Positions 56,484 through 64,000 of a DNA stretch of 64,000 bases are shown piece by piece (positions within the stretch are counted from its first letter, which is position 1; the number at the start of each line of letters is the position of its first letter). Origin of the DNA: Georgenia muralis. GTDB taxonomy: Bacteria > Actinomycetota > Actinomycetes > Actinomycetales > Actinomycetaceae. The DNA is taken from the NCBI RefSeq assembly GCF_003814705.1, contig NZ_RKRA01000001.1:868001-932000 (forward strand), read 5' to 3'. The notes below the pieces were generated by a model. That model saw nothing but the letters and a program-made list of their open reading frames with translations, searched no databases and was not told where the DNA came from. A program made the position numbers and the translations under genes.

Positions 56484-57624
56484 GGTTCCCCTCCTCCTGG
56501 CCGAGGTACGACGGGGCGACCACCACGGGCAGGGTGACGGTGAACCGTGCACCCGCGCCCGACCCGTCGCTCGCGGCCCCGACCGTACCGCCGTGGGCCT
56601 CGACGATCGCCCGGACGATCGCCAGCCCCACCCCCGAACCGCCGCGGGTGCGATCACGCGCCGAGTCGACCCGGTAGAACCGCTCGAACAGGTGCGGGAG
56701 GTGCTCGGCGCTCACGCCCTGACCGTCGTCGGCGACGGTCAGGGCCACGCCCGTGCCGCTCCGACGGGCCTCGAGGGTGACGTGACCGCCGGCCGGGGTG
56801 TGCCGCAGGGCGTTGTCGAGGAGGTTGGTCAGGACCTGCCCGAGCCGGTCGGCGTCGGCGTCGAGCACCACGGAGCGCACGTCGGGGGCCACCCGGACGG
56901 CGAGGTCGACGCCGAGCTCAGCGAACCGGGCCGCGGCCTGCGCGTGCGCGGCGTCCACGACCGCGCCCACGCCCACCGGCGCGCGGCGCATGGCCAGGCG
57001 CCCCTCCTCCGCGGTCGTCACCAGGGCGACGTCCTCGGCGAGGCGGGCCAGCCGGACCACCTGACCCCGCAGCATCGCGACCGTCGCGGCGTCCGCGGGC
57101 TGGACGCCGTCGGCGATCGCCTCGAGGTAGGCCTCGAGGGTGGCGACCGGCGTACGCATCTCGTGCGCGAGGTCACCGAGCATGCGGCGGCGACCGGACT
57201 CCACCGAGCCGAGGTCCGCCGCCATGGTGTTGAACGCGAGGCGGAGGTCGTCGAACTCCTGGCCCATGCCCACCGCCGGCACGCGCGCCGAGTGGTCGCC
57301 GGCCGCGACCTGGCGCGCGGCCGCCGTCGCGAGGGCGAGGGACCTCGCCGCGCGGCGGGCGAGGAAGGCGCTGACCACGGCAGCGGCGAGGACCCCGGCC
57401 ATCAGGCCGAGCGCGAGGGAGAGGCCGGCGGCGTCGGCGTAGGCGCGCTCGGCGTGGAGGACGGCGGCCGGGTCGACGACGCCGCTGACCGCCAGGTGGT
57501 CGCGGAAGACCGAGGGGCCGACGAGGGCCGTGACGGCCCACGCCGTCGCCGCCGCGACGAGCAGGGCGGCGACCGTGGCCGCCAGCAGCCGCGGCGCGAG
57601 GCCCCAGGACGCGGTCCTCCTCAT
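56464..57624 (-). CDS. Sensor histidine kinase (second system)
   Basis: 386 residues from ATG 57624, 4-base overlap with the regulator. Two helices (LLAATVAALLVAAATAWAVT; LSLALGLMAGVLAAAVVSAF) flank a short outside segment. HAMP is followed by the phospho-acceptor His in MLGDLAHEMRTPVATLEAYL and boxes VLTNLLDNALRHTP, VADDGQGVSAEHL and GGSGVGLAIVRAIVEAHGG. Nearby multicopper oxidase suggests copper or envelope stress as the signal; this is inference. Confidence 0.93.
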   Translation of the reverse strand: MRRTASWGLAPRLLAATVAALLVAAATAWAVTALVGPSVFRDHLAVSGVVDPAAVLHAERAYADAAGLSLALGLMAGVLAAAVVSAFLARRAARSLALATAAARQVAAGDHSARVPAVGMGQEFDDLRLAFNTMAADLGSVESGRRRMLGDLAHEMRTPVATLEAYLEAIADGVQPADAATVAMLRGQVVRLARLAEDVALVTTAEEGRLAMRRAPVGVGAVVDAAHAQAAARFAELGVDLAVRVAPDVRSVVLDADADRLGQVLTNLLDNALRHTPAGGHVTLEARRSGTGVALTVADDGQGVSAEHLPHLFERFYRVDSARDRTRGGSGVGLAIVRAIVEAHGGTVGAASDGSGAGARFTVTLPVVVAPSYLGQEEGNHGARSR

Positions 57625-58325
57625 GTCCCCGGCCCCATCCGGTAGCCCACCCCGCGGACGGTGCGCACGAACACCGGGGCGGCGGGGTCGTCGCCGAGCT
57701 TGCGGCGCAGGTGCCCGATGTGGACGTCGACGAGGTGCTCGTCGCCCACCCAGCCGTGCCCCCACACCTCCTCGATGAGGCGACGGCGTGAGAAGACCAT
57801 CGCCGGTCGCGCGGCGAGGGCGGCGAGGACGTCGAACTCGGTGCGGGTCAGCTCCACGGGTGCGTCGTCGACGTTGACCTCGCGGCCGGGGACGTCGAGT
57901 CTCAGCCGTCCGATCCGCACAGACGCGGCGGACTCGGGCTGCGTGGCACGCGGCCGGCGCAGCATGGCCCGCACCCGCGCGAGGAGCTCACGGGGGCTGA
58001 ACGGCTTGGTGACGTAGTCGTCGGCACCGACGGAGAGTCCGACGAGCTTGTCGACCTCCTCCGCCCGCGCGGTGAGCATGACGATGTAGCAGTCGGAGAA
58101 CGCGCGGACCGCCCGGCACACCTCGATCCCGTCCATCCCGGGCAGGCCGAGGTCGAGGACGACGACCGCCGGCTGCCAGGTCCGGACGTGCTCGACGGCG
58201 CTCGCGCCGTCCCCGACGACGGCGACGTCGAACCCGTCGCGCTCGAAGTACCCGGCGACGAGGCGGGCGAGCGCGTCCTCGTCGTCGACGACGAGGACGC
58301 GCTGCGGGGTGTCCGTGGCTCTCAC
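57621..58325 (-). CDS. OmpR-family response regulator (second system)
   Basis: About 234 residues from GTG 58325; no good binding site is visible, so the start is uncertain. The receiver domain has VLVVDDEDALARLVAGYFE, VVVLDLGLPGMDGIEV with the phospho-accepting Asp and DDYVTKPFSPRELLARV. The winged-helix domain has LTRTEFDVLAALAARPAMVF and VRTVRGVGYRMGPGT. It pairs with the kinase directly downstream. Confidence 0.93.
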   Translation of the reverse strand: MRATDTPQRVLVVDDEDALARLVAGYFERDGFDVAVVGDGASAVEHVRTWQPAVVVLDLGLPGMDGIEVCRAVRAFSDCYIVMLTARAEEVDKLVGLSVGADDYVTKPFSPRELLARVRAMLRRPRATQPESAASVRIGRLRLDVPGREVNVDDAPVELTRTEFDVLAALAARPAMVFSRRRLIEEVWGHGWVGDEHLVDVHIGHLRRKLGDDPAAPVFVRTVRGVGYRMGPGT

Positions 58326-58560
58326 CCTGACATTGTGCGTGGTCCGCGGCACGAGGCCCGCCACGGGTGCGTACCCGGCGGAACGTTGACCGGACCTTCA
58401 GGATCGGGTGCATGGCCTGAAAGGCCGTGCGCGCCCGCCGACAGCGTGAGCGGCGGCCCCAGCCTCGTCCACCGGCGGACTTGGTCACACCTTCCCGGCC
58501 CGCCGCGTCCTGGCGCGGTGACGGGGCGCCGCCGTGGAGCGTCGTCGCGCTCCTTGGGGC

Positions 58561-59574
58561 TCAGGAGATGACGTCCCAGGTCTGCCCGCTGTCGTCGCTG
58601 CGGAGCACCACCGCGTCGACGGCAGCGAGGAGGGTGTCCGCGTCGAGGGCCAGGAACGCCTCGGGCGCGCCGCCGGGACTGCCCGCGACGTGCCACGTGC
58701 CGCCCTGGAGTGACCAGACCGTCCCGTCAAGACCCAGGCCGAACAGGGCCGACCCCGCGTGGTCGACGAGCAGCAGCGGCTCGGGCGGCTGGCGGTCGTG
58801 CGGCCCGAAGCTGGCGCCGCCGTCGTCCGAGACGATGAGGCCGTCGTCGGTGGTCGCCACGAGCCGGCCCTCGGCGGTGGGGTCGGCGTCGAGGTCACGC
58901 AGCCCCAGGACGGCCCCGCCGCTCCAGGTGGCGCCGCCGTCGTCGCTGCGCAGGACCGTGCCGGTGGTGGCGTCGAAGCCGTAGACGTCCTCGCCGGCGG
59001 CGGTGAGCGAGTGGAAGTCCACCTGCCCGCCGAGGGCGAGCTCGGTCCAGCCGAGCCCGCCGTCGGTGCTGGCGAGCAGGCCGAGGTTCGCGTTGCCGGG
59101 TTCGCCGGGACCCGGGTGGCCGCTGATGAGGAACGTGCCGGTGCCGGCCGCCGTGAGCGCCATGACGTCCTGGCGTCCCTCGCCGACGGCGTACGCGGCG
59201 CCGTCGAGGAGCACGAACAGCCCGTCGTGGGTCCCGGCGTAGACCCGGCCGTCCGCCTCGTTGAGGGCGAGGTCGTGCACGTGGCCGAGGTCCGCCGCGG
59301 TGGCCGGTGTCGAGGTGGCGAGCAGCCGTGCCGCGGTGGCGTCCGCGGCCGAGGCATCAGCCCGCCCCTCGGCAGCCCCCGCGTCGTCGGCACCCGCCTC
59401 GCGCGGCGCCTCCTCCACCCCGGCACCGGAGGCGTCGGACGTCACCGCCAGCTCGACGCTCGCGACGGACGTCTCCCTCGGGTCCCCGCCCGTCGCACAG
59501 GACGCGAGCAGGGCGGTCGCGAGCGCAGGGACGAGCACGCGGCCGAGCCGGCCCGGCGTGCGGTGGTCAGGCAT
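58561..59574 (-). CDS. BNR/Asp-box repeat lipoprotein (F510_1955-like)
   Basis: 337 residues with a lipobox (ATALLASC) after a short signal, then a long Ala/Glu/Asp linker. A beta-propeller-like region carries Asp-box repeats: STDGGLGWTE, SDDGGATWSG, SDDGGASFGP and SDDSGQTWDV. The GHVHDLALNEADGRVYAGTH start is typical of the F510_1955 group, often found beside copper-resistance genes. It is anchored outside the membrane; despite family names containing glycosylhydrolase, no enzymatic activity is evident. Confidence 0.82.
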   Translation of the reverse strand: MPDHRTPGRLGRVLVPALATALLASCATGGDPRETSVASVELAVTSDASGAGVEEAPREAGADDAGAAEGRADASAADATAARLLATSTPATAADLGHVHDLALNEADGRVYAGTHDGLFVLLDGAAYAVGEGRQDVMALTAAGTGTFLISGHPGPGEPGNANLGLLASTDGGLGWTELALGGQVDFHSLTAAGEDVYGFDATTGTVLRSDDGGATWSGGAVLGLRDLDADPTAEGRLVATTDDGLIVSDDGGASFGPHDRQPPEPLLLVDHAGSALFGLGLDGTVWSLQGGTWHVAGSPGGAPEAFLALDADTLLAAVDAVVLRSDDSGQTWDVIS

Positions 59575-59847
59575 GACGTCCTCAGGTGGGGGTCCACGGG
59601 GGCGGGCACCGCCCCGGCCCCGCCCTGTTCCGGGGCCGGCCCTTACGATGGCCGCGCGGACCGGGTCGGGTCAAGACGGTCAGCGCGTGCTGGGGGCCTT
59701 GTCGTCGACAGCCGTGACCGTGGGCACGGGTGTCGTGAAGAGTTCGTGAAGCCTGCCCCACGAGCCGACGAGCCCGTCCCACGCGGGCATACGCTCGACG
59801 TACGGACCGCGCTCGGTCGAGCGCCACGGAGCGGGGAGGGGACACCG

Positions 59848-60192
59848 ATGATGTGGGACGGCTGGGGCATGGGCGGCTCGATGGGGTGGGGCTGGCTCTT
59901 CTGGCTGCTGCTCGTGGTCGGGATCGTCCTGCTCGTGGTCCTCGTGGTCAGGCTGCTCGGAGGCGGCGTCGACCGTGGCGTCGACCGTGGCGTCGACCGG
60001 GCCGCGCCACCGCTGGGCACCACAGCGCCGTCGGGTCGGCCGGGTCAGCCCTGGCGGCCGGGCGAGCCGGGCCCCTCGGGGCCGTCGGGTCCCGGTGGCT
60101 CCCGGGCGCGGGAGATCCTCGCCGAGCGCTACGCGCGGGGCGAGATCGACACGGCCGAGTACGAGGAACGGCTCCAGCGGCTGCAGGACTGA
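59848..60192 (+). CDS. SHOCT-domain membrane protein
   Basis: 114 residues. It begins MMWDGWGMGGSMGWGW, a Met/Trp/Gly-rich tip often seen beside copper oxidases, followed by one helix (LLLVVGIVLLVVLVVRLLGG). A repeated VDRGVDRGVDRA stretch comes from a 12-bp DNA repeat and leads into a Gly/Pro linker. The C-terminal SHOCT motif is REILAERYARGEIDTAEYEE. It ends in the start codon of the multicopper oxidase. Function unknown; probably accessory to copper handling. Confidence 0.85.
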   Translation: MMWDGWGMGGSMGWGWLFWLLLVVGIVLLVVLVVRLLGGGVDRGVDRGVDRAAPPLGTTAPSGRPGQPWRPGEPGPSGPSGPGGSRAREILAERYARGEIDTAEYEERLQRLQD

Positions 60193-61685
60193 TGCGCCCC
60201 CTCACCAGGCGGCAGGCCCTCGTGCTCGGCGCCGCGGGCGTGGGCAGCGTGGTCGTCGGCGGCATCGGCGCCGCGCAGACCCCGCTGCCCTGGTCCGCCG
60301 CGCCGCCGGACGCCCACGGTCCCGGCGGTCGCGCGGGAGGCGGCGTCACCCCCGACGCCGACGGTGCGACGCTCGTCGAGCCGACCGTGCTCACGAGCGA
60401 GGGCGGCGTCCTCGAGGTCGAGCTGGAGATGGCCGAGCGCGAGGTGAGGGTCGGCGACGTCACCGCCCGGCTCCTCACGTACAACGGCACGGTGCCGGGC
60501 CCGACGCTCCTCCTGCGTCCCGGCGACACCCTGCGGGTCCGCCTCGTCAACCGGCTCGACGACGTCACCAACCTCCACGTCCACGGCCTGCACGTCTCCC
60601 CGGAGGGCAACAGCGACAACCCCTTCCTCGCGATCGGGCCCGGGGAGAGCTTCGACTACGAGATCGTCCTGCCCGACGACCACCCCGCGGGCACGCTCTG
60701 GTACCACCCCCACCACCACGGGATGGTGGCGGACCAGATGTTCACCGGCCTCTACGGCGCCATCGTCGTCGAGGACGACCTGCCGGCCGGCCGGGTCCTC
60801 GTCGTCTCGGACATCTCCCTCACCGAGGACGGCGGGGTGCGGCAGGTGTCGCAGCCCGAGCGGATGATGGGCCGCGAGGGCGAGACCGTCCTCGTCAACG
60901 GCCAGGTCCGGCCGAGGATCACCGCCGCGCCGGGCGAGCGGCAGCGATGGCGGGTGGTCAACGCCTGCACCTCCCGCCACCTCCGGCTCGAGCTCGAGGG
61001 GCAGGAGGTGACGGTCCTCGGGGTCGACCTCGGCCGCGAGGCCGAGCCGACGCCGTTCGGCGACCTGCTCCTCGCCCCCGGCAACCGGGCGGACCTGCTC
61101 GTCACCGCCGCCGAGGGAGCGGCGACCCTGCGGGCCCTCCCCCACGAACGGGGCGGGATGATGGGGATGATGGGCGGGGCGACCGCCTCCTCGGAGCCGG
61201 TCACGCTCGCGACCCTCGAGGTGGCCGGGACGCCGGCCGAGCCACCGGAGGAGCTCCCGCCGGCCGGTGCGGTCCGCGACCTGCGCGACGTCGAGCCGGC
61301 CGCCCGCCGCACCCTGACGTTCACCATGGGCATGGGTGGCGGCCGCGGACCGGGCGGGATGACCTTCGGCTTCGACGGTCGCGGGTTCGACGCCGAGCGC
61401 ACCGACCAGGACGTCGCGGCCGGCACCGTCGAGGAGTGGGTCATCGACAACCCCACCCCGATGGACCACCCCTTCCACCTGCACGTGTGGCCGATGCAGG
61501 TGGTGGAGGCGGCCGGTGCCACCGTCGGGCCCCCCACGTGGCGCGACGTCGTCACCGTCCCGGCGGGCTCACGCGTGGTGGTGCGGGTGCCGTTCGAGGA
61601 CCTCACCGGCCGGACCGTCTACCACTGCCACATCCTCGACCACGAGGACGCCGGGATGATGGGCGTCGTCGACGTGCGAGCCTGA
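60192..61685 (+). CDS. Multicopper oxidase (CueO/CopA-type)
   Basis: 497 residues, 1-base overlap with the SHOCT gene. A twin-Arg-like start (LTRRQALVLGAAGVGSVVVG) suggests Tat export of the folded, copper-loaded protein. Copper ligands are complete: NLHVHGLHVSP, LWYHPHHHGMV, HPFHLHVWPM and YHCHILDHEDAGMMG, the last giving the type 1 Cys with Met. A Met-rich insertion (GGMMGMMGGA and MGMGGGRGPGGM) is typical of cuprous oxidases. It would oxidise Cu(I) or other substrates outside the membrane. Confidence 0.93.
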   Translation: MRPLTRRQALVLGAAGVGSVVVGGIGAAQTPLPWSAAPPDAHGPGGRAGGGVTPDADGATLVEPTVLTSEGGVLEVELEMAEREVRVGDVTARLLTYNGTVPGPTLLLRPGDTLRVRLVNRLDDVTNLHVHGLHVSPEGNSDNPFLAIGPGESFDYEIVLPDDHPAGTLWYHPHHHGMVADQMFTGLYGAIVVEDDLPAGRVLVVSDISLTEDGGVRQVSQPERMMGREGETVLVNGQVRPRITAAPGERQRWRVVNACTSRHLRLELEGQEVTVLGVDLGREAEPTPFGDLLLAPGNRADLLVTAAEGAATLRALPHERGGMMGMMGGATASSEPVTLATLEVAGTPAEPPEELPPAGAVRDLRDVEPAARRTLTFTMGMGGGRGPGGMTFGFDGRGFDAERTDQDVAAGTVEEWVIDNPTPMDHPFHLHVWPMQVVEAAGATVGPPTWRDVVTVPAGSRVVVRVPFEDLTGRTVYHCHILDHEDAGMMGVVDVRA

Positions 61686-61770
61686 CGGCGTCGCTCGGCA
61701 CGCTGTGACGCCGGCGCCTTCGCGCCGTGCGGGACCGCACGTGGTGGCCGCGCGCGCCCGGGGGGGGCCG

Positions 61771-61801
61771 AAGGGCCGGCCACCCGTGGTGACCGGCCCT
61801 T
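61771..61801. terminator. Bidirectional hairpin terminator
   Basis: AAGGGCCGGCCACC and GGTGACCGGCCCTT form a 14-bp stem with one mismatch. It lies between the converging multicopper oxidase and DUF4190-like genes. Confidence 0.75.
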
Positions 61802-61811
61802 GCCGAGGACG

Positions 61812-62321
61812 TCAGACCGTGCTCATCGACGCCACCCCGAGGACGACGAAGAGGATGAGCGCGATGACCCCGAGGATGCCGAGGATGGTGCCGACCCAAC
61901 CTAGGACCTTGCCCGCCGTGGCGGGCTTGCCGAGGCGCTCGGCCTTGCCTGCCTGCCACAGGGCGAGCGGACCGAAGATGATCGGCATGAGGACGACCCC
62001 GAGGATCCCGAACACCAGGGACAGGGTGACCGCCTTGTCGGCGTCGACGCTCTGCTGCGAGTACTGCATGGGCGCGGCCGGGGCCATCGGCGCGCCGTGC
62101 TGCGAGCCGTAGCCCTGCTCGTAGGCGCCGGTCTGGCCGTAGCGCTGCCCACCGTACCCGTCCTGGTCGTAGGTGGGGGTCTGGCCGTACTGGCTGCCGT
62201 ACTGCTGGCTGCCGTACTGCTGGCTGCCGGTCTGGTGGGTGCCGGCGGAGTCGGCGGAGGGCGCGCCGTAGGCGTCGGGGCTGTTCGAGCCCTGGCTGCT
62301 GTCGCGGGTCCAGTCGGACAT
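61812..62321 (-). CDS. DUF4190-like membrane protein with Gln/Tyr-rich N-terminus
   Basis: 169 residues, with GAGGAG before ATG 62321. The first 90 residues are low-complexity with Gln-Tyr-Gly repeats (SQQYGSQQYGSQYGQTP). Two helices follow (SLVFGILGVVLMPIIFGPLA and LGWVGTILGILGVIALILFV) with the short AERLGK loop between them, as in DUF4190. Function unknown; such proteins are common in actinobacterial envelopes. Confidence 0.85.
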   Translation of the reverse strand: MSDWTRDSSQGSNSPDAYGAPSADSAGTHQTGSQQYGSQQYGSQYGQTPTYDQDGYGGQRYGQTGAYEQGYGSQHGAPMAPAAPMQYSQQSVDADKAVTLSLVFGILGVVLMPIIFGPLALWQAGKAERLGKPATAGKVLGWVGTILGILGVIALILFVVLGVASMSTV

Positions 62322-62456
62322 GTGGTCTCCTCAGGGGAAGGGGTCGGGCGTGTGCCTGGCCTCAAGCGAACCACACGCGATGCCCGAGATGCCCCGCGAA
62401 CGCGCCGCACGCGCCGGACGTCGCGGCCTGCGGCTCGCCCGGCTCACCGTCGGCTG

Positions 62457-62495
62457 AGGACGACGAGGACGACGAGGACGACGAGGACGACGTCG
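62457..62495. repeat. GAGGAC microsatellite
   Basis: A run of GACGAG/GAGGAC units lies in the space between the DUF4190-like gene and the CNNM gene. There is no gene here; the other intergenic bases show no feature. Confidence 0.7.
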
Positions 62496-62564
62496 GACGA
62501 CGGCGGGGGCCGGGCGACCCTGTGGTCCACCCGGCCCCCACGACGTCGGTCGGAAGAAGCCGGC

Positions 62565-63602
62565 TCAGTCGCGACGGGTGGCGTCGCGGACCTCCCCCAC
62601 GAGCTCCTCGAGCACGTCCTCCAGGGCGACGACGCCGAGCAGCGCACCGCCCTCCTCCACCGCCGCGAGGTGTGCGCCCTCGCGCTGCATGACCCGCATG
62701 ACGGTGCGCAGCGAGTCGTCCGAGCGCACCTGGGACAGCGCGCGCAGCCGGGCCGCCGCGACGGGGAGGTCCCGGTCCGCGGGGTCGGTGGTGAGCAGGT
62801 CCTTCACGTGGACGTACTCACGCATCGCGCCGTCGTCGGAGCGGATCGGGAAGCGCGAGAAGCCGGTCGTGGCGCTCAGCTCCTCCAGCTCGGCCACCGT
62901 CGACCTTCGGGTGGTGGTGACCAGCTCGGCCGAGGGGAGGAGGACCTGGGCGACGGTGCGCTCCTCGAAGCCGAGCGCGCCGACGAGGAGCTGGAGCTCC
63001 TCCTCGTCCAGGAAGCCCTCGCGGCCGGACTCCGCCACCAGGCCGGCCACCTCGTCGCGGGTGAAGGCGGTGGTCACCTCGTCCTGCGGGGCGACCCGCA
63101 GGATCCGCAGGACGATGTTCGCGGACTCGTTGAGGATCCACACGACCGGCCGGATGACCCAGACGATGCCGTAGAGGATGGGCCCGAGGACGAGCGCGGA
63201 CCGGTCGGGACCGGCCAGGGCGATGTTCTTCGGGACCATCTCGCCGAGCACCATGTGGAAGAAGACCACGATCGCCAGGGCGATCGTGAACGCCACGGGG
63301 TCTACGAGCCCCTCGGGCACCCCGAGAGAGGCGAAGACCGGCTCGAGCAGGTGGGCCAGCGCGGGTTCGGCGATGGCACCGAGCCCCAGCGAGCTGACGG
63401 TGATGCCCAGCTGGGCTCCCGCCATCATGAGCGAGACCCGCTCCATGGCGCGCAGGGTCACGCGGGCCACGCGCGAGCCCTCCGCGGCCCGCGGCTCGAT
63501 CTGGGTGCGCCGGGCGGAGATGAGCGCGAACTCGGCCCCGACGAAGAACGCGTTGGAGATCAGCAGCCCCAGGGCCACCAGAAGCGCGGTTCCGGTGCTC
63601 AT
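62565..63602 (-). CDS. CNNM/CBS-domain membrane protein (hemolysin C/CorC family)
   Basis: 345 residues from ATG 63602, 4-base overlap with the upstream paralogue. An N-terminal helix (ALLVALGLLISNAFFVGAEF) is followed by ISARRTQIEPRAAEGSRVA, the DUF21/CNNM core with SLGLGAIAEPALAHLLEPVF and VLGEMVPKNIALAGPDRSAL, then two CBS domains (FSRFPIRSDDGAMREYVHVK; GALLGVVALEDVLEELVGEV). It has no CorC-HlyC C-terminal domain. Members transport Mg or Na or regulate such transport. A coupled paralogue pair is usual in actinobacteria. Confidence 0.93.
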   Translation of the reverse strand: MSTGTALLVALGLLISNAFFVGAEFALISARRTQIEPRAAEGSRVARVTLRAMERVSLMMAGAQLGITVSSLGLGAIAEPALAHLLEPVFASLGVPEGLVDPVAFTIALAIVVFFHMVLGEMVPKNIALAGPDRSALVLGPILYGIVWVIRPVVWILNESANIVLRILRVAPQDEVTTAFTRDEVAGLVAESGREGFLDEEELQLLVGALGFEERTVAQVLLPSAELVTTTRRSTVAELEELSATTGFSRFPIRSDDGAMREYVHVKDLLTTDPADRDLPVAAARLRALSQVRSDDSLRTVMRVMQREGAHLAAVEEGGALLGVVALEDVLEELVGEVRDATRRD

Positions 63603-64000
63603 CGGCGGGCCTCCTCGGCGTCGTGGTCGAGCGGCAGGAGGCGGACCCCGGCCACCCGGTGGTGGTCCATGCGCACCACGGTGGCGCGCACCTCGACGGT
63701 GCGGCGGCCGACGTGCTCGACGTCGGAGTGGTCCGAGCACTCCAGGACCACCTCGTCGCCGACCTCGGGCAGGCGCCCGAGGAGCTCGGTGACGAGCCCA
63801 CCGACGGTGTCGGAGTCCTCGCCCTCGGGCAGCTCGAGCTCGATGAGGTCGCTGACCTCGTCGGGTCGCAGCAGGCCGGAGACGGTGAGGCTGCCGTCAG
63901 CGCCGCGGTGGTGGCGCCGCTCGCCGTCGTCCTGCTCGTCCTCGATCTCCCCCACGATCTCCTCCAGGAGGTCCTCGAGCGTGACGATGCCGGCGGTGCC
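63599..64000 (-). CDS. CNNM/CBS-CorC protein, C-terminal fragment
   Basis: The last 133 codons of a second family member; the start lies beyond the window. It begins within the second CBS domain (GTAGIVTLEDLLEEIVGEIE) and continues into a CorC-HlyC domain (LTVSGLLRPDEVSDLIELEL, GGLVTELLGRLPEVGDEVVL, VVRMDHHRVAGVRLLPLDHD). It overlaps the downstream CNNM gene by 4 bases and is therefore in the same operon. Confidence 0.9.
   Translation of the reverse strand, partial: GTAGIVTLEDLLEEIVGEIEDEQDDGERRHHRGADGSLTVSGLLRPDEVSDLIELELPEGEDSDTVGGLVTELLGRLPEVGDEVVLECSDHSDVEHVGRRTVEVRATVVRMDHHRVAGVRLLPLDHDAEEARR

Noticed and set aside
59614-59639. Hairpin before the BNR lipoprotein gene as a terminator
   Set aside because: CCGGCCCCG/CGGGGCCGG can pair, but it lies upstream of divergent genes rather than after a gene, so a terminator role is not supported.
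1-64000. tRNA, rRNA, riboswitch, insertion sequence or phage genes
   Set aside because: No cloverleaf, rRNA segment, known riboswitch core, transposase or integrase was recognised on either strand. Covariance-model searches could still find small RNAs.

Overview
This is a stretch of very high-GC, gene-dense DNA with frequent GTG starts, 4-bp ATGA/GTGA gene overlaps and GGAGG-type ribosome binding sites. Together with an F420-type luciferase-like oxidoreductase, an LCP cell-wall glycopolymer ligase and paired CNNM/CBS membrane proteins, it points to an actinobacterium, probably a soil- or plant-associated member of the Micrococcales. The species cannot be named from the sequence alone.

Layout. 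(1) 1-4 kb: the end of an F420-dependent oxidoreductase gene, three 37-bp palindromic repeats, and a broken [FeFe]-hydrogenase locus. The catalytic subunit is intact up to the last H-cluster cysteine motif and is then joined, out of frame, to the second half of an EamA permease; the NuoF-like diaphorase subunit upstream is complete. (2) 4-9 kb: a HigBA-like toxin-antitoxin pair, a LacI-family regulator, altronate dehydratase, a small tyrosine phosphatase and a TacAT-like GNAT/DUF1778 pair. (3) 9-28 kb: a pectin/hexuronate utilisation island with a mannitol-dehydrogenase-family uronate reductase, uronate isomerase, a secreted pectate lyase and pectinesterase, an esterase-like hydrolase, an AEC transporter, a tartrate-dehydratase-like enolase-superfamily enzyme, a sugar ABC importer, two Gfo/Idh/MocA oxidoreductases (one fused to a PmoA-like domain) and a PatB-type aminotransferase. 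Seven LacI-type operators (core AAGCGCTT or a close variant) sit in its promoters, so it reads as one regulon. A VapBC pair is embedded in it. (4) 28.4-35.4 kb: a two-component system followed by a tightly coupled electron-transfer unit: a secreted Asp/His-rich protein, a small anchored protein, ApbE (interrupted by an in-frame TAG), a ferric-reductase-like cytochrome b protein, a NuoF-like flavoprotein and a ferredoxin. (5) 35.6-55.6 kb: a cell-surface glycopolymer locus. WecB and WecC enzymes would make UDP-ManNAcA; a CapD-like dehydratase, a WecA-like initiating transferase and several glycosyltransferases, two of them fusion proteins, would build the chain; a TagGH-type ABC exporter would move it out and an LCP protein would attach it to the wall. 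The middle of this locus (about 44.3-50.9 kb) has visibly lower GC and looks like an exchanged cassette. (6) 55.3-62.3 kb: a YibE/F protein, a second two-component system, a BNR-repeat lipoprotein, a SHOCT protein and a multicopper oxidase, resembling a copper-stress module, then a DUF4190-like membrane protein. (7) 62.5-64 kb: two coupled CNNM/CBS transporters, the second cut by the window edge.

Working together: secreted pectinesterase and pectate lyase would open pectin, the ABC and AEC transporters would bring in products, and UxaC, the reductase and UxaA would move uronates toward 2-keto-3-deoxygluconate under LacI-type repression. The two most unusual parts are the flavin/cytochrome/ferredoxin electron-transfer unit with its Asp/His-rich secreted partner, and the mosaic glycan cassette containing two proteins I cannot assign. 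Visible decay (hydrogenase-EamA junction, stop codon in apbE, lost stop in the DUF6270 gene) could be real or could be assembly or base-call errors.
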